Of a stretch of DNA of 23,207 bases, positions 11,986 through 22,555 are shown in pieces. A program made the translations under genes and the position numbers. Under the pieces are notes generated by a model. That model saw only the letters and a program-made list of their open reading frames with translations. It was not told the origin of the DNA and searched no databases. Each line of letters starts with the position of its first letter. Positions within the stretch are counted from its first letter, which is position 1. Origin of the DNA: Chromera velia (lineage: Eukaryota; Sar; Chromeraceae). The DNA lies in assembly GCA_018398765.1 (NCBI GenBank), contig JAHBMJ010001317.1, positions 90,293-113,499 of the forward strand, given 5' to 3'.

Positions 11986-14096
11986 TTAATCGAAGTTGCA
12001 TTTCTTCCCATCAGTGATCTTTCCACACCGCACACACCTGCAGTCGTCCAGATGGCGATATTTGATCAACAAAAGGGGGAGCGCTCTCTCTGTATGAAAA
12101 AGGCAAAACTCTGAGTGATCGACTTCTGCGGTAGGATCGACTGAGCGGGGGACTCCCCAGATCGATTCGTACTTAGAAGGAGCGGCCAGTCGATGCACCC
12201 TCTCATCGCTCTGCCCTCTCTCTGCAAAAGGACATTCAATGCCCCCAGTCTGACTGCAAACATCACCACTGCCAGGACTGGCTTTCCATCTTCCCCTCTT
12301 TCTAGAGGCTGATGAGCCTCTGGGCCTGCATTCAAGTCTGCCTTGCTAAAGTGTGGCGTCACATAAAACCCCTTCCCAAACAAACTGCCATTTTCTGACC
12401 CCGCTTTCCTCTGATCTAATCCGTCCACGCAAATTTGCATGCGAGTCGCCTCATCCGCACCGTGAAACAAAATTACTTCCCCGTCATTCAGTAGCATCCA
12501 ACCCCCATTTTGTTCATTTTGACCCACCGATTCTCTCAAGTATCGGTGCCCGGCCGTCAAGGAAGGATGGTGTTTTCCAAAATGCTGCTCTACACCATCC
12601 AACGTGATATCTGCAGACGCCTGCACAGCTGCAGACACATCTACCCCATCCGGGTCCTTCTGGATAGCGAGAGTGCGCTCTAGAGCGTAATTCTGTCTCA
12701 GAGGACAGGAAGGGGTGGCTACTCTCACTTCAAGGACCTCGAATTCTGGCGGCGGCCACCAGAGGTCGTCGGGGGTGGGGGGAGAGGCGACGCGTCTGTG
12801 ATAGACCAACGTCTCAGACAGAATGGCCTTGAGACTGTTTTTTCTCTGATTCAGGCCGTCTTTCGTCCCGAAAAACTCTAGTTCCTGCTCATCCTCTTCA
12901 TCAACCTCATCGTCCTCTTTCCCCCTACTCCCCCTCTCATGCTGGCCTAGAAACGCACCCCCATTTCGTTGGTGCACCAACGCAAAATAGGCACTCACCG
13001 CACGCATGTCCGACTTCTCCTTCTCTCTTTCTGCTTCAATGTCTGCGCGAACAGAGTCATTCAGACTTCGTTTGTAGGGTGATGGAGCCTCAATGCGTGC
13101 AACGACACCCGCAGACGGACGAGGTGGGCTTCCAGGAGGGGAGTCCTCGCTTCGGAGCTGGTAGAGACTGCCGTCTGGTCCCTTAAAAACCTCTCCCGAC
13201 TCCGCCAATTTGCTTGCCGATTTGCGACTGTCAAAAGATTCAGTAGTCACTTGAAACGACTGTCGCGTTTTGTCCAGAGTAATGGAGACAGGGTAAGCAG
13301 TGAATTTCTTTTTCGGACGACCCTTTGAAGCGGGGGACTCGGGGGGTTGCATTGGCACCGCCTCAGAGGCTGCTGCTGCTGGAGGTGGTGGTGCTGCGCT
13401 TGATGAAGAGGCTTCCGACGTCTGCTCTCCCCGGCCTTGTGACTCAGCAAAACTCCTTTTCATCCCCCCCTGACACCCTGAAACAACGACTCGAAGTGTT
13501 GAGTCTCTTTGAACTCCAATCTGCCCGAGACAGAGAGAGTCTCCCCTCTGTTTGCCGTTGAACAGAATGCGCAAAACGTACTCGGGATATCCTTCCTGGT
13601 CCTCAATGGTCTTTTTGACCTGCACGCTCACACACCCAGAGGAAAGAAGAGCAACAAACATCCAGTCGTTCTTGAAGCCTTGGCGCGTGATGCTTGGGTG
13701 GAATTGACTGAGGTAAATTCTGGACGCAAGTCGAAAAGTAAGTGGTTGATTGGTTTAGTGACCGTGCGATGAGAAGGATGACCGACTTACTCAAGGGACT
13801 TCCTGTATGTATTCTGGCGCTCAAATGGCCTCTGTTCTGTCACACACCCACCGAGACACATATGTATACACACGCACAAAGTGTCCACATGCACAAACAC
13901 ATGCTCGTTGGAAATCCCCCCCCACTTTGACAACTAAACGGAAAGGCTAACGAATAAGCATCAGCAGAGGCCGATGATCAATGACGAAAATTTTGCGCGA
14001 CGGACATGAGAGCGGGCTCCGCCCGTATGAGGAACTGCTCGAATGCTGTCCAATTTGAGGTCATACCAAATCCTCGCTCTGCTTCTCTTCCCCCCT

Positions 14097-14157
<61 letters not shown>

Positions 14158-17071
14158 CTGTGTGGGTGGGTGTGCCTGTCCTCGCGTCTGTGTGTCTGCG
14201 TTTGTCTCTCTACATAAACGTGTGTGTGCAACGATGTGAAAAGAAGTGAAAGCGGGAGTGGAAAAGGCCGAAGACAGAGGAAGAGAACGAAACTGGATGC
14301 AACAAAAACGTTTTGTGCTCTCACCTGTCTCACATAGTCTCTCCGCATTACCCTGGAGATCTTTTCTCGTCCATTCGGAAGCTGAAGGAAAATCGGAAAC
14401 CCTTTCGTGGACTGCGAAGAGTTCGAAGCCTCCATTTGAGTCCTCTGAATGCAGAGCACAGAGGGGGGGAGGGGAAGGGGAAAACCTGTGCGCTGTCTTT
14501 CGACGAGTAGGAAAAACAAATCGTTCAGGACGCCGTCAATTGCATGATCTCTGTTTTGCCCGGAGAGAGGAGGAGGGATTGGTCAGGTCACAGATCAGGA
14601 GATGAGAAGCAGAAAGGGGAACAAAACAGCAACAGAAAGACCCCCTACCTTCCAAATCCCCTTTCTTTTCATCGTTCTCTCATCTACTCAGAAAGAGAAA
14701 CACAGGGAGATCCTTACACCATATGTCTCCAAATTCCGTCTCCCATCTCTCCTCAGGGTCACCAGTCAACCCTTTCTTCGCTTTCTCCACCATGACCAGA
14801 TGAAAAAAAGTGGGAAACGGTAGGCAACAGAAGGGGAAGAAGGGAGAGGAACTTTCTAACAAATCCTCAAAGGTGACCGTTCATTCGTCGACCAAACAGA
14901 CACACCACCAGAGTAAGAGACAGAACGACTGACGTGATTCCAGGTCGGGCAGTCGATTCCCCGACCCCCCTGCCGAATGCACCGCCGGATGAGAGAGGAT
15001 GACTCAGGATGCGTGCTCGTGAGGACGTTCGCTCTGCACATTTCCCCGTTCGAGTGCACAAAGTCCGCTGCCTTCTGGTCGAGGGAGTCCAGGTTCCACC
15101 GCACCTCCACCTTCTTCCAGGCTGTGTACCTTCCCTCGCCTTCGACAAACTCTACATTCTCCACTCTCTGCATGCAACACCAGGCAGACCAGAAAGAGAG
15201 AGGCAGAATGACTCCATGGCTTCTATTATAGGATGTCAAGGAGAGGAAGAAGAGCGGAAAAAGCGAGACAACATTTTTAGAGGAGGGGGAGGAAGAGAGC
15301 TGAGAAGGCAAAGAGACCACCTATCTCTCTTTTCATGAGGCTGCAGAAGGACGGCAAAGAAGAACAAAGCAATCAGTCAGACGAATGGTCCGATGAAATC
15401 CAACCAAACACTGCAGACAAAGAGAACGGAAACGGACTGACGAGGGGAGGAATGGGGACCCTTTCTCTCCTGTGAAAGCCGCGTGCCGCCTTGAGAAACC
15501 CAGGAACAGAGACAAGGTGTTCCAGGTAGTCCCACTGCGGTTCGTAGAATCTACCGGAAGACGGAGAGGGGCGGATTAGATACTGAACATCTCCCGTCTG
15601 GTAAATGACCCTCCGATTGATCACTTCTGCCGGCAGGACTCTCTCCTTCTCCCCGTCTCTGCCGTCCTCGTCATCGCTGTTGTCGTCATCGTCAAAGGCA
15701 TAGCGGAAAGGGACAAAGGGACCGTCTGTGTCAGAGAATGCTTCCTCATCTCCTTCTTCCTCCCTATCTGCATCACCCTGAAGGGAAATATCATCTACCT
15801 CTTCTCCCTCAACCTCGCCTCTCCAGGCCTCTTTCTCTTCCTCCCTCTCCCTCAAGATTTGCATCTTTCCTGAAGGGAAAACAGGAGGACACTCGGGAAG
15901 AAGGTGACAGAACCCCTTCCGATCGGCAGCTGCTCCTAATGCTGCTGCTGCTGTTTCGTCAGGTAGAGTGGTGCTGTTCCCTTTTCCCTTCCCCCTGGCT
16001 CCCTTCTCGCGTCTCCCTTTCGGCACTGCAGGCTGGACCGGAGGGACGAGGGGAGCGGAGTCGTCGTCCATCATGTGCTCTTCCACCACTACGGATGCAC
16101 GACGGTCTTTGTTCTCTTTCGCTTTCTCCTTTTGTGGAGGCTTTGCACCTCCACCCCTCTCCCTCTCTGCCTCCCTCTGTCTGATGGCGTCTTCAGTCCT
16201 CGGGTCGAAGGTGTCCTCGTCGAAGGGGAAATTCTGCAGCAGGAGAGCAGGACAGGGGGGGAAATCAAAGGGCTTTGGAAGAACGCTGGAGTTTATTGCT
16301 CACACTAGAAAGCAAAGTGATGATAGAGATCCCTGACGAATCACGCTGCTCTTGTCTGTCAAAAGCCAACAGAAAGACTCTGCGCGTCCATACAGGCAAA
16401 CAACAAATCCCTCGGGCAGATACGGAAAAGATATTCGAATTCGTGGAGGGAGACATGGAGATGATGCAGGATGAACCGCAAAGTGCCAACAAAAAGAAAG
16501 AAGAGCAGACAGACACGGACGAAAGGAAGAGAAAAACAACTGACCATCGCTTCTGGCGGGAGAACAGTCCGTCTCTGTCTAACGAAGAAGAAATCTTCCA
16601 ACTCCTCCCGTGCACACAAACCCTTCAGGCTCTCCACAGCCTCCCACGAGAGATGTCCACGGGGAAGACCGGAGTCCCACCGAACCAGCACCTCGAGAAC
16701 TCCCTCTCTCCAATCCTCTAGCTCTCTCTCTTGAGAATCAGACATTTCTCCCACTTCGTCTCCCTGCACCCTCTTTCGTTCTTCCACTCTCCCTTCCTGT
16801 GCCTTGCAGAGACTCCAGAAGTCTGCGGAATCTACAGACCGAATGTCCTCAACATCATCTCCAGTCTCCTCACCCCTTCCGCCTCGAAGGCGACTCTTGT
16901 CAGAGAGGACCACGGGGGAGATAGCAGTACTCCCAGCAGCCCCCTTCGCTTTCCCTTTCGACCCCTCCTTTTCCTTTTCCCCCTCGCCCCCTCCTTTGGC
17001 GGACCCTGAAGGCGCCGCATCTGGTCGCCTTCGGACTGCGAGGACCTTCGACACTCTCTGAGAAACACACG

Positions 17072-17111
<40 letters not shown>

Positions 17112-19279
17112 GACACACACACACGCGCGCACGCAGGGGGTGGCAGATCATGAAGAGATACGGTCAGCAGAGTAGGGAACAGAACGTTTCTCTCAGGCCC
17201 TGTCAGAGTTCGTTACAAAGGCTTTGCAGACAGGAGGCAACAACGGAACACGTACAGCACAGAAGACAAGCGAGCGGGAGCTGGACTCCCTCCAGAGGAG
17301 GCACATGCAAATGGGTTGCAGAGGACGCGAAGTGGGGGAACATATTTTCAACAGCTGTAGAGGCACGCTTTCACCGAAACACCCAAGCCAAAGGGAGGAA
17401 TGACGAGGGAGAACAAAAGACATTTGCACAGCCAGAGAGCCGGCGAGGCCAGACCGACGGAGACAGCCCAAACAGAGATGGACGAACTGACCATGTCCTT
17501 GATTTCTCTCGGACGGGGGAAGAGTGGGTTGAGGTCGTGGAAGGATTGGATTTCCCTGTGGAGATGCGGGATTGACTCCATCTCCACGAATCGGGTGGTC
17601 TCCCCAGAGAGGCGTAGTGTCATTCTGTCTCTCTTTGTGACTCTCTTTCTCCACTGGCGCCTTCTAGGGTCCTCTGGAAGGACAACGACGTACTTGAGGT
17701 GTTCCACCCGTCTCCCCAGAAGCTGGTGGGTGTCGATGATCTGCGTGACCTGCGTGCGGAGAGGAAAGGGAAAGGGAGAGGGTGGAACAAATGTGATCTC
17801 CCGACTTTCTTCGTTTCTTTATGACTCGTTCTTCTCTTGACGTGTGCCGCTCAACGCAGGCGGACATCTTCAAGGGGAAAGAAAAAAAGTGTGCGTTCCT
17901 TTGATCGTTTCTCTTGCTGTTTCTCTTTGCCTTTTTCGTCCAAACGAGAGGAGGGCTGGAAAGATCCAAATATCGTCACTCCTCCATTCTCTTTCCTCCT
18001 CAGCCGAAGAGATTCTCTCTCTCTCTCTCTCTCTCCGAAGACCGAAACGGCAGGGCTGGGAGGGAGAAATCAGGATCACGCTTGGAAAATAATCGAGAGA
18101 AGGATCGACAATCATGATACAAACCTTCGACAGAACTCTGCAAGCACACCCAAAAAGCGGAATGATCAACCAGAGACCCACCTGGAGTGGAGGAGGGATC
18201 TTAAGTTTTGTGTGGAGAGCAAGTGCCTTCTGTGCATTCTTCCCGTCTCCCAGCTCGTCGACTCTCACCCACACACGACAGCTGCTTGTGCCCTCAGTCT
18301 CCTTGGTGCCGCCTTTCGATTGCCCCTCCTGCTTTCCGGACAGAGAGTCGTTCGAGTACCGGCAGAGGTACAGAAAAAGGCCGTCTGCACCCTTCTGCAA
18401 CTCCTCTATCTCGTCACACTCCTGCAACCAAACAAACCAACAAGTGCACGGAAGAAAGTGCCCCCCAAGTACAGGAGGGACTCGAACAATTTTACCAACG
18501 GGAAGCGGAGCGCAAGTGACAAAGCGACTGAAAGCAGTTGTCGTGGAAGAAGGCAGAGAGATTTCTTGCACTGGAAGAAAGAGATAAAAAGAGCGGGCAG
18601 AAAGTGAAGTGTGAAGACGACTTCACTCACTGACTGACCGGCATCGACCACATGAGTCCATGTCTGTCCGCATATTCCCGGAGAGTCCTCACTGTGCCCT
18701 CCGGCCCGTCTCCCCACAGACACGAAGGGGGAGACTGTGAGCTTCCTTCTACTCCCTCTCCTCCCCTTGTCTTTTCGGCTTGCTTCTGCTTCTGACTCTG
18801 TAGGTGTATCTGCAGGGCACGGGACATGATGCTTTCCCCCGTCTCTTCTGTCTTAGAGGGCAGCTCGACATCCAGGTTGGAGGGTGTGCTCCAGACTGCT
18901 CTGAGAAGCAGAGTGCGAGTCTCTTCCTTCTTTTCTGCAGTCCCTTCGTCTTCATCATCACCTTGTCTGTCCCCGTCCCCTTTGACTTCCCTCTCCCCTG
19001 TCTTGTCTGCCCCCCCCTCCTCCTTCTGCCATCTGTGCCCGTGCACACGACAGAAAGCCCCCCTCTTGAGGTCTGGAGAGGCCGCCTCCGAGGAGCCTTC
19101 TGAGAGCTTCTGAAGCAGCAGAAGGGTCTTGCTGCTGCCAGTGTAGAGGGAGACGGGCGCGTACTTTTTGGGAGGAACTTCCGGAGTCGGAGGAGGCATG
19201 CGAGGAGCCTGCAGAGATAAGAGACACGAAAGAAGGAAGGGAGAGAAAGAAAGAAAGAAAGAAAGCAAGCAAGCAAGAA

Positions 19280-19315
<36 letters not shown>

Positions 19316-22300
19316 AAAAAAGAAAAGAAAGAAAGAAAGAAAGAGAGTACCGAACATGTCTTCACGATTTCCTTTTGCTCTTCCGACGAAAGAAAAGTAG
19401 AAGACTGGCAAAGGAGCCATATTAATCCAGAGGACACATAGACACATTGAAAAGACTGGAGTCACAAAAGAAATGAGAAGAAACTATGGAAAAGAAATCT
19501 ACCGAAGAAAATAAAGGGGGCATGAAAAAAAAGAAGAATCACAGAAGACACTTAGACCATTCAGCTACACCTCGACTCACGTCATGCTCCTGAAGAGCCT
19601 CGAGTCTTCCTCTTCGGCAGCTTTCCGTCTCCCCCCCCCATTGAAGTCGGGCTCTCCCTCTCCCCCATCCCCTTCATCATCAGCATCCTCCACCATGTCC
19701 ACAACCATCTGTGCCTCTCCTCTCCCTATGCCCCCCCCTTCTTCGGTCTCTGTCACAAATTCCTTGAGGAAAACTCCACGACGGGCTTCCCTCTTCTCGC
19801 GCTCCTTGTAGAGGCGCAAGCCCTCTCTCAACCTTCTCATCGTGTCGGCGTACGCCTTCAGGGCACTCACTCCGCCAGCACACTTCCGGATTTCCGGCAG
19901 AGGAAGGAAGCTGCGGTAATCTGCACCCATTCATTCATTCATTCATTTATTCATTCATTCATTCATTCATTCATTCATTATCTAACTCACTCACAACTTC
20001 ACGCAGATGTGCAAATTGGAGTCCGTGAAGTTTACATGAAAGCAACAAGTCACCATATACCGACAGCCTGCACATCACCCTCAGAACGACCGACAATCGA
20101 AGAGCCAGCCAGAACAGCGGATCGAGTGTCACAAACCGCTTTTCGATCACCCAAAACGACTGATCAAACCTTTTTCTACTGAGAAGGAACAAATCACCTC
20201 CTCGACTATGATGCTTCCTTCATTTCACCATTCTGTACTGAGAAGAGAAGACAAGACGGCAATGGACTTCATGAGGGTGGCAGTCAGTCGCTTTCCCTGT
20301 GGGCTCTCCCAAAGTGAAACTCTCTCACGCATTCGTTCAATCGCAATGTTTGTATTCATTTTCTACACTCACATTCGTTCCAAAATCCTTCTGACCACGC
20401 ATTCACCTTTGAATCCTCTCCAATTGCATTCGAAGAAATCCATCCGATACTGTCCGATCGAGGGCACGGCCACTTCCTTGGAGGTGTGGGACACGATTTC
20501 CTCCACGAAGAAGCCCTCTTCGTCTTCTTCCTTTTCTTTCGCTTTGTCCTGGTTCTCTGCTTCCTCATCAGTGCTGTCTATCCAGACGCCCTCTCCTTCC
20601 TCCACTATTTCGTCCTCTTCCTGCTCACCCTCGAGGTCCTCCTGTTTCCCCTCTTCTTCCTCTGTGTCGGGGTCTCTCTTCTCTGCCTGCCTTTCTGATC
20701 TTCTGATCGAATCTGGCGGCTGCTCAGTTGCAGGAGAGAGACAAGAAGGGGGATACGGAGGGCGGGAAGAAGATCTGGCAGAGGTAAGAGAGACACGAAC
20801 AGACGGCATTTCTTCGTCCTCCTTCTGCCTCACTGCGCTCTCTCCCTCTCCTTCCTTGCCGTCTTCCATTTCCTTCACTCTTTCCGCACTGATGCTTTTC
20901 TGCACTTCCTCATCCTCTTCCTCAACCCCCTCGTCTTCATTTTCGTCATTTGGAGGGAGTTCGCGCCAGACAGGGGCAGGGGCAGAGAGGGAGAGAGAAA
21001 CGGCACGCGAGGCAGCACTTCGGAAGTGGTTGTGTGAGGCCATCAATCGACTATGGCGGCGAGCGAGGCTCTTCCCTTTCCCTCTCATATTCTCCTGCAC
21101 ACCAGCAACCCCATCCTCGACAGATCGAGATTTGGGGTCTTTGTTTTCCTTTTCGTTTCCTCTGAAAGAACCCCCCCCGAACGTGAATGTGTTAAGGCCC
21201 TTCCCTGCCACGTCGGCAGAGCTGACAGGCCTTGACACCCCAACGAGTTCTTCTTCTTCACTTTCTCTCTTTAACTCTCCATCTTGCTGGCTTTGATCTG
21301 TGCGTGGGGGTATGTGAGGAAGAGAGAGATGTGCTTTCGGGAATGAAGGAGAAGAGGAAGGGGAACAACCTCGACGCGGAGAAAAGAAGGAAGCAACACC
21401 GAGAGCCGTCTCCTCCCTGCCTGTCTCTCTTTCTCTCTCTCGAAGAATCGATTCGAGTGCATAGGGCGGATGCCAAAAGCACCCCTGCCCAGTTTCGCCA
21501 CACGCTTTCTCACACACGCATTGATCAGCGTCGGCCTCATAGAGACCGCCCTTCTCATGCGTACACGTACAAGGACGGAAGGAGAGGGGGCGACCTCGCA
21601 TGCCGGGAGAGTGCGAGAGACGATCTGTAGGATCGAATGCAGATATACCGAGCAGCCCTTCTCCACCCCCGAAACCGTCTCCATGCGTCTGCGTCTCTGG
21701 AAGTCTGAAGGATCGCGCAGACAAACCTCCAGACGCACCCAGAGACGGTTGTGCTGCCCGTCCATTCCAAACTCTCGGCATGCGCGTCCATTCTTCCTAG
21801 CTTCTCTGGTAAGGGGGAAGGAATGCCGGGAGGCAAACGGATGTTACGCATACTCCTTCTCAAAGAGGCGCGGAAAGGAAGGGGACTTGGTGCAGGACTT
21901 TCATCTTCCCTCCCCAGTCCCTCGACCCTTCTCTCCTTCTCTGCCCCTCCCAATATCCCTACAGCTCCTGCAGGAGAGCGGAAAGGGAAGCCGTGCGACG
22001 ACACGGAAGAATCGCCTGCGTGTTGATGAAAGTCATGTTGGTCTGCTTGGCGGTGACGTCCATGGTTGTAGTTCATAAACGCGGTTGCTGATCCTGTTCG
22101 AACTGAAAGAGACGGGGGACCAAAAAAGCCCCCTCCCGAAGCGGGTGCCGACCGAGATGCAGACGGCTGGGGGGAGCACAGGTGGCTGGCGGCGGGGCTG
22201 CCGATGTACTCGTGGTGGGAGGAGGGGGCGGAGACGGGAGGGGAATGCAGAGGCCTCCTCCCTGGTTGGGGACCTGCAGTGAGTGGAAAAGGGAAGGAGA

Positions 22301-22555
22301 CGGTCGACACCTGAGGGGAAATTTGTTTCTTTCTGCAACGCTCTTTGTCTGTGGTTGAAGGAAGCGGACACAAAAGGAAGGAGCAGCTGAAAAAGGGGGT
22401 GGGGGCTGCTAACCTGAAAACTGTTCAACATGCCCCGCCGCTGCTGCAGGGGGCATCGTGTAAAAGCCGCCGTTGGATGGGGAGTCTTTTGAGACCCTTG
22501 GTGAAGGATCTGGTCCTCCAGGGAGCAAACCCGTTTGCATCGCCTTCGTGTTGAC
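11986..22555 (-). CDS. Giant multi-exon protein ending in ubiquitin-like and PARP domains
   Basis: Exons in coding order: 22555-22414, 22273-21848 (3' end uncertain), 21297-20407, 19920-19581, 19208-18639, 18421-18182, 17749-17492, 17057-16545, 16233-15442, 15167-14934, 14784-14720, 14442-14325 and 13619-11986. All use GT-AG. Phases agree at every junction except 19581/19208, where a micro-exon of 3n+1 nt or another donor is needed. The sum is about 2,070 residues. A further exon ending at 22665 (AAG|GTGAGT) may lie upstream; Met at 22540 is a possible start. The N-terminal half has long acidic and Ser/Pro-rich stretches between compact blocks I cannot assign (RMDFFECNWRGFKDYRSF; YAPVSLYTGSSKTLLLLQKL; YQTGDVQYLIRPS). 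The C-terminal part carries the ubiquitin-like and PARP domains. No stop or intergenic-looking break separates the exons, but two genes cannot be excluded. Confidence 0.6.
12026..12761 (-). other. PARP-type ADP-ribosyltransferase catalytic domain (H-Y-E)
   Basis: The domain opens with FEVLEVRVATPSCPLRQNY, the usual PARP entry segment (VxxVxNPxLWxxY). VILFHG holds the NAD-binding His (codon 12464-12462). LFGKGFYVTPHFSKADL holds the second-position Tyr (12365-12363) and the Ser-Lys pair of the family. VLAVVMFAVRLG is the following strand. The last block lies in another frame: YESIWGVP matches the YDSxVD region, and SEFCLFHTERALPLLLIKYR matches the end of PARP1 and tankyrase (NEYIVY/AEYVIY...YLI). 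This places Glu at the third triad position (12111-12109), so it is H-Y-E, as in polymer-forming enzymes. Polymer formation is inference. About 18 residues follow the domain, with CRCVRCG, to the stop at 11986-11988. Confidence 0.88.
12210..12254 (-). other. Frame change inside the PARP domain
   Basis: The frame carrying the His and Tyr runs on to a stop at 12066 with unrelated residues, while the conserved PARP C-terminus lies in the neighbouring frame from here on. A run of five G on the coding strand (12246-12242) sits exactly at the switch; one more G would join the frames directly after VRLG. Alternatively, a 44-nt GT-AG intron (12254-12211, GTCAGA...GGCAG) would also restore the frame but would delete part of a conserved strand. 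Confidence 0.7.
13620..14324 (-). other. Intron splitting the ubiquitin-like domain
   Basis: This is a GTGAGA...GTGCAG intron of 705 nt. It contains a (GA)n(CA)n tract as read on the coding strand, that is (CT)n(GT)n at 14098-14155 on the plus strand. It is assigned because skipping it yields a gapless ubiquitin alignment. Confidence 0.85.
14098..14155. repeat. (CT)n(GT)n compound microsatellite
   Basis: About 13 CT units are followed directly by about 16 GT units, in the intron that splits the ubiquitin-like domain. Confidence 0.95.
17065..17132. repeat. (CA)n microsatellite next to a splice acceptor
   Basis: A CA-rich tract with a few CG dinucleotides. On the coding strand it is (GT)n and lies just upstream of the acceptor TTTCTCAG at 17058-17065, so it forms most of the sequence where a pyrimidine tract would be expected. 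Confidence 0.9.
18011..18036. repeat. (CT)n microsatellite
   Basis: About 12 CT dinucleotides in the intron between the exons ending at 18182 and starting at 17749. Confidence 0.9.
19241..19346. repeat. (GAAA)n microsatellite
   Basis: About 100 bases of GAAA/GCAA tetranucleotides. On the coding (minus) strand it is a (TTTC)n pyrimidine tract that leads into the acceptor CTCTGCAG at 19209-19216. A short unplaced coding piece may lie just upstream of it in the coding direction (about 19351-19400), ending at the donor G|GTACTC. Confidence 0.9.
19929..19979. repeat. (ATTC)n tetranucleotide repeat abutting a splice acceptor
   Basis: About twelve TTCA/ATTC units. On the coding strand this is (GAAT)n followed by GGGTGCAG, the acceptor of the exon starting at 19920. 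Confidence 0.92.

Larger units (their letters stand above)
13464..14399 (-). other. Ubiquitin-like domain, split by a 705-nt intron
   Basis: Coding parts are 14399-14325 (25 residues, FPIFLQLPNGREKISR...) and 13619-13464 (52 residues). Joined at VRQ|VKK, they align with ubiquitin from residue 1 without a gap up to about residue 71. Identities include I3, F4, G10, V17, D21, V26, K27, I30, D32, E34, G35, P37, R42, F45, G47, K48, Q49, D52, L56, Q62, S65, T66, L67 and V70. The domain ends in a Gly-Gly, one position later than in ubiquitin, preceded by SGCQ instead of RLR, and continues into MKRSF. Of the hydrophobic patch, L8 is Pro, I44 is Leu, H68 is Arg and V70 is kept. K63, K6, K11, K29 and K33 are replaced. 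The intron falls between positions 25 and 26, in the central helix. Loss of Arg72/Arg74 suggests an integral, uncleaved domain (inference). Confidence 0.88.

Noticed and set aside
12066..12245. C-terminal end of the long PARP frame (to the stop at 12066) as the true terminus
   Set aside because: The conserved PARP C-terminal block with Glu is in the adjacent frame. Residues of the long frame after the G5 run match nothing.
13620..13831. Exons at 13831-13791 and 13719-13620 that would join 14325 to the PARP exon in frame
   Set aside because: They are phase-compatible, but they would insert about 47 residues into the middle of the ubiquitin helix. Skipping them gives an exact gapless ubiquitin alignment.
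15968..16336. Plus-strand frames opposite the 15442-16233 exon
   Set aside because: These are antisense shadows. The minus strand has splice sites in phase and a continuous protein-like frame.
20208..21296. A 362-codon plus-strand frame rich in Ser/Phe/Leu
   Set aside because: It is the antisense shadow of the acidic Glu/Asp/Ser-rich exon 21297-20407.
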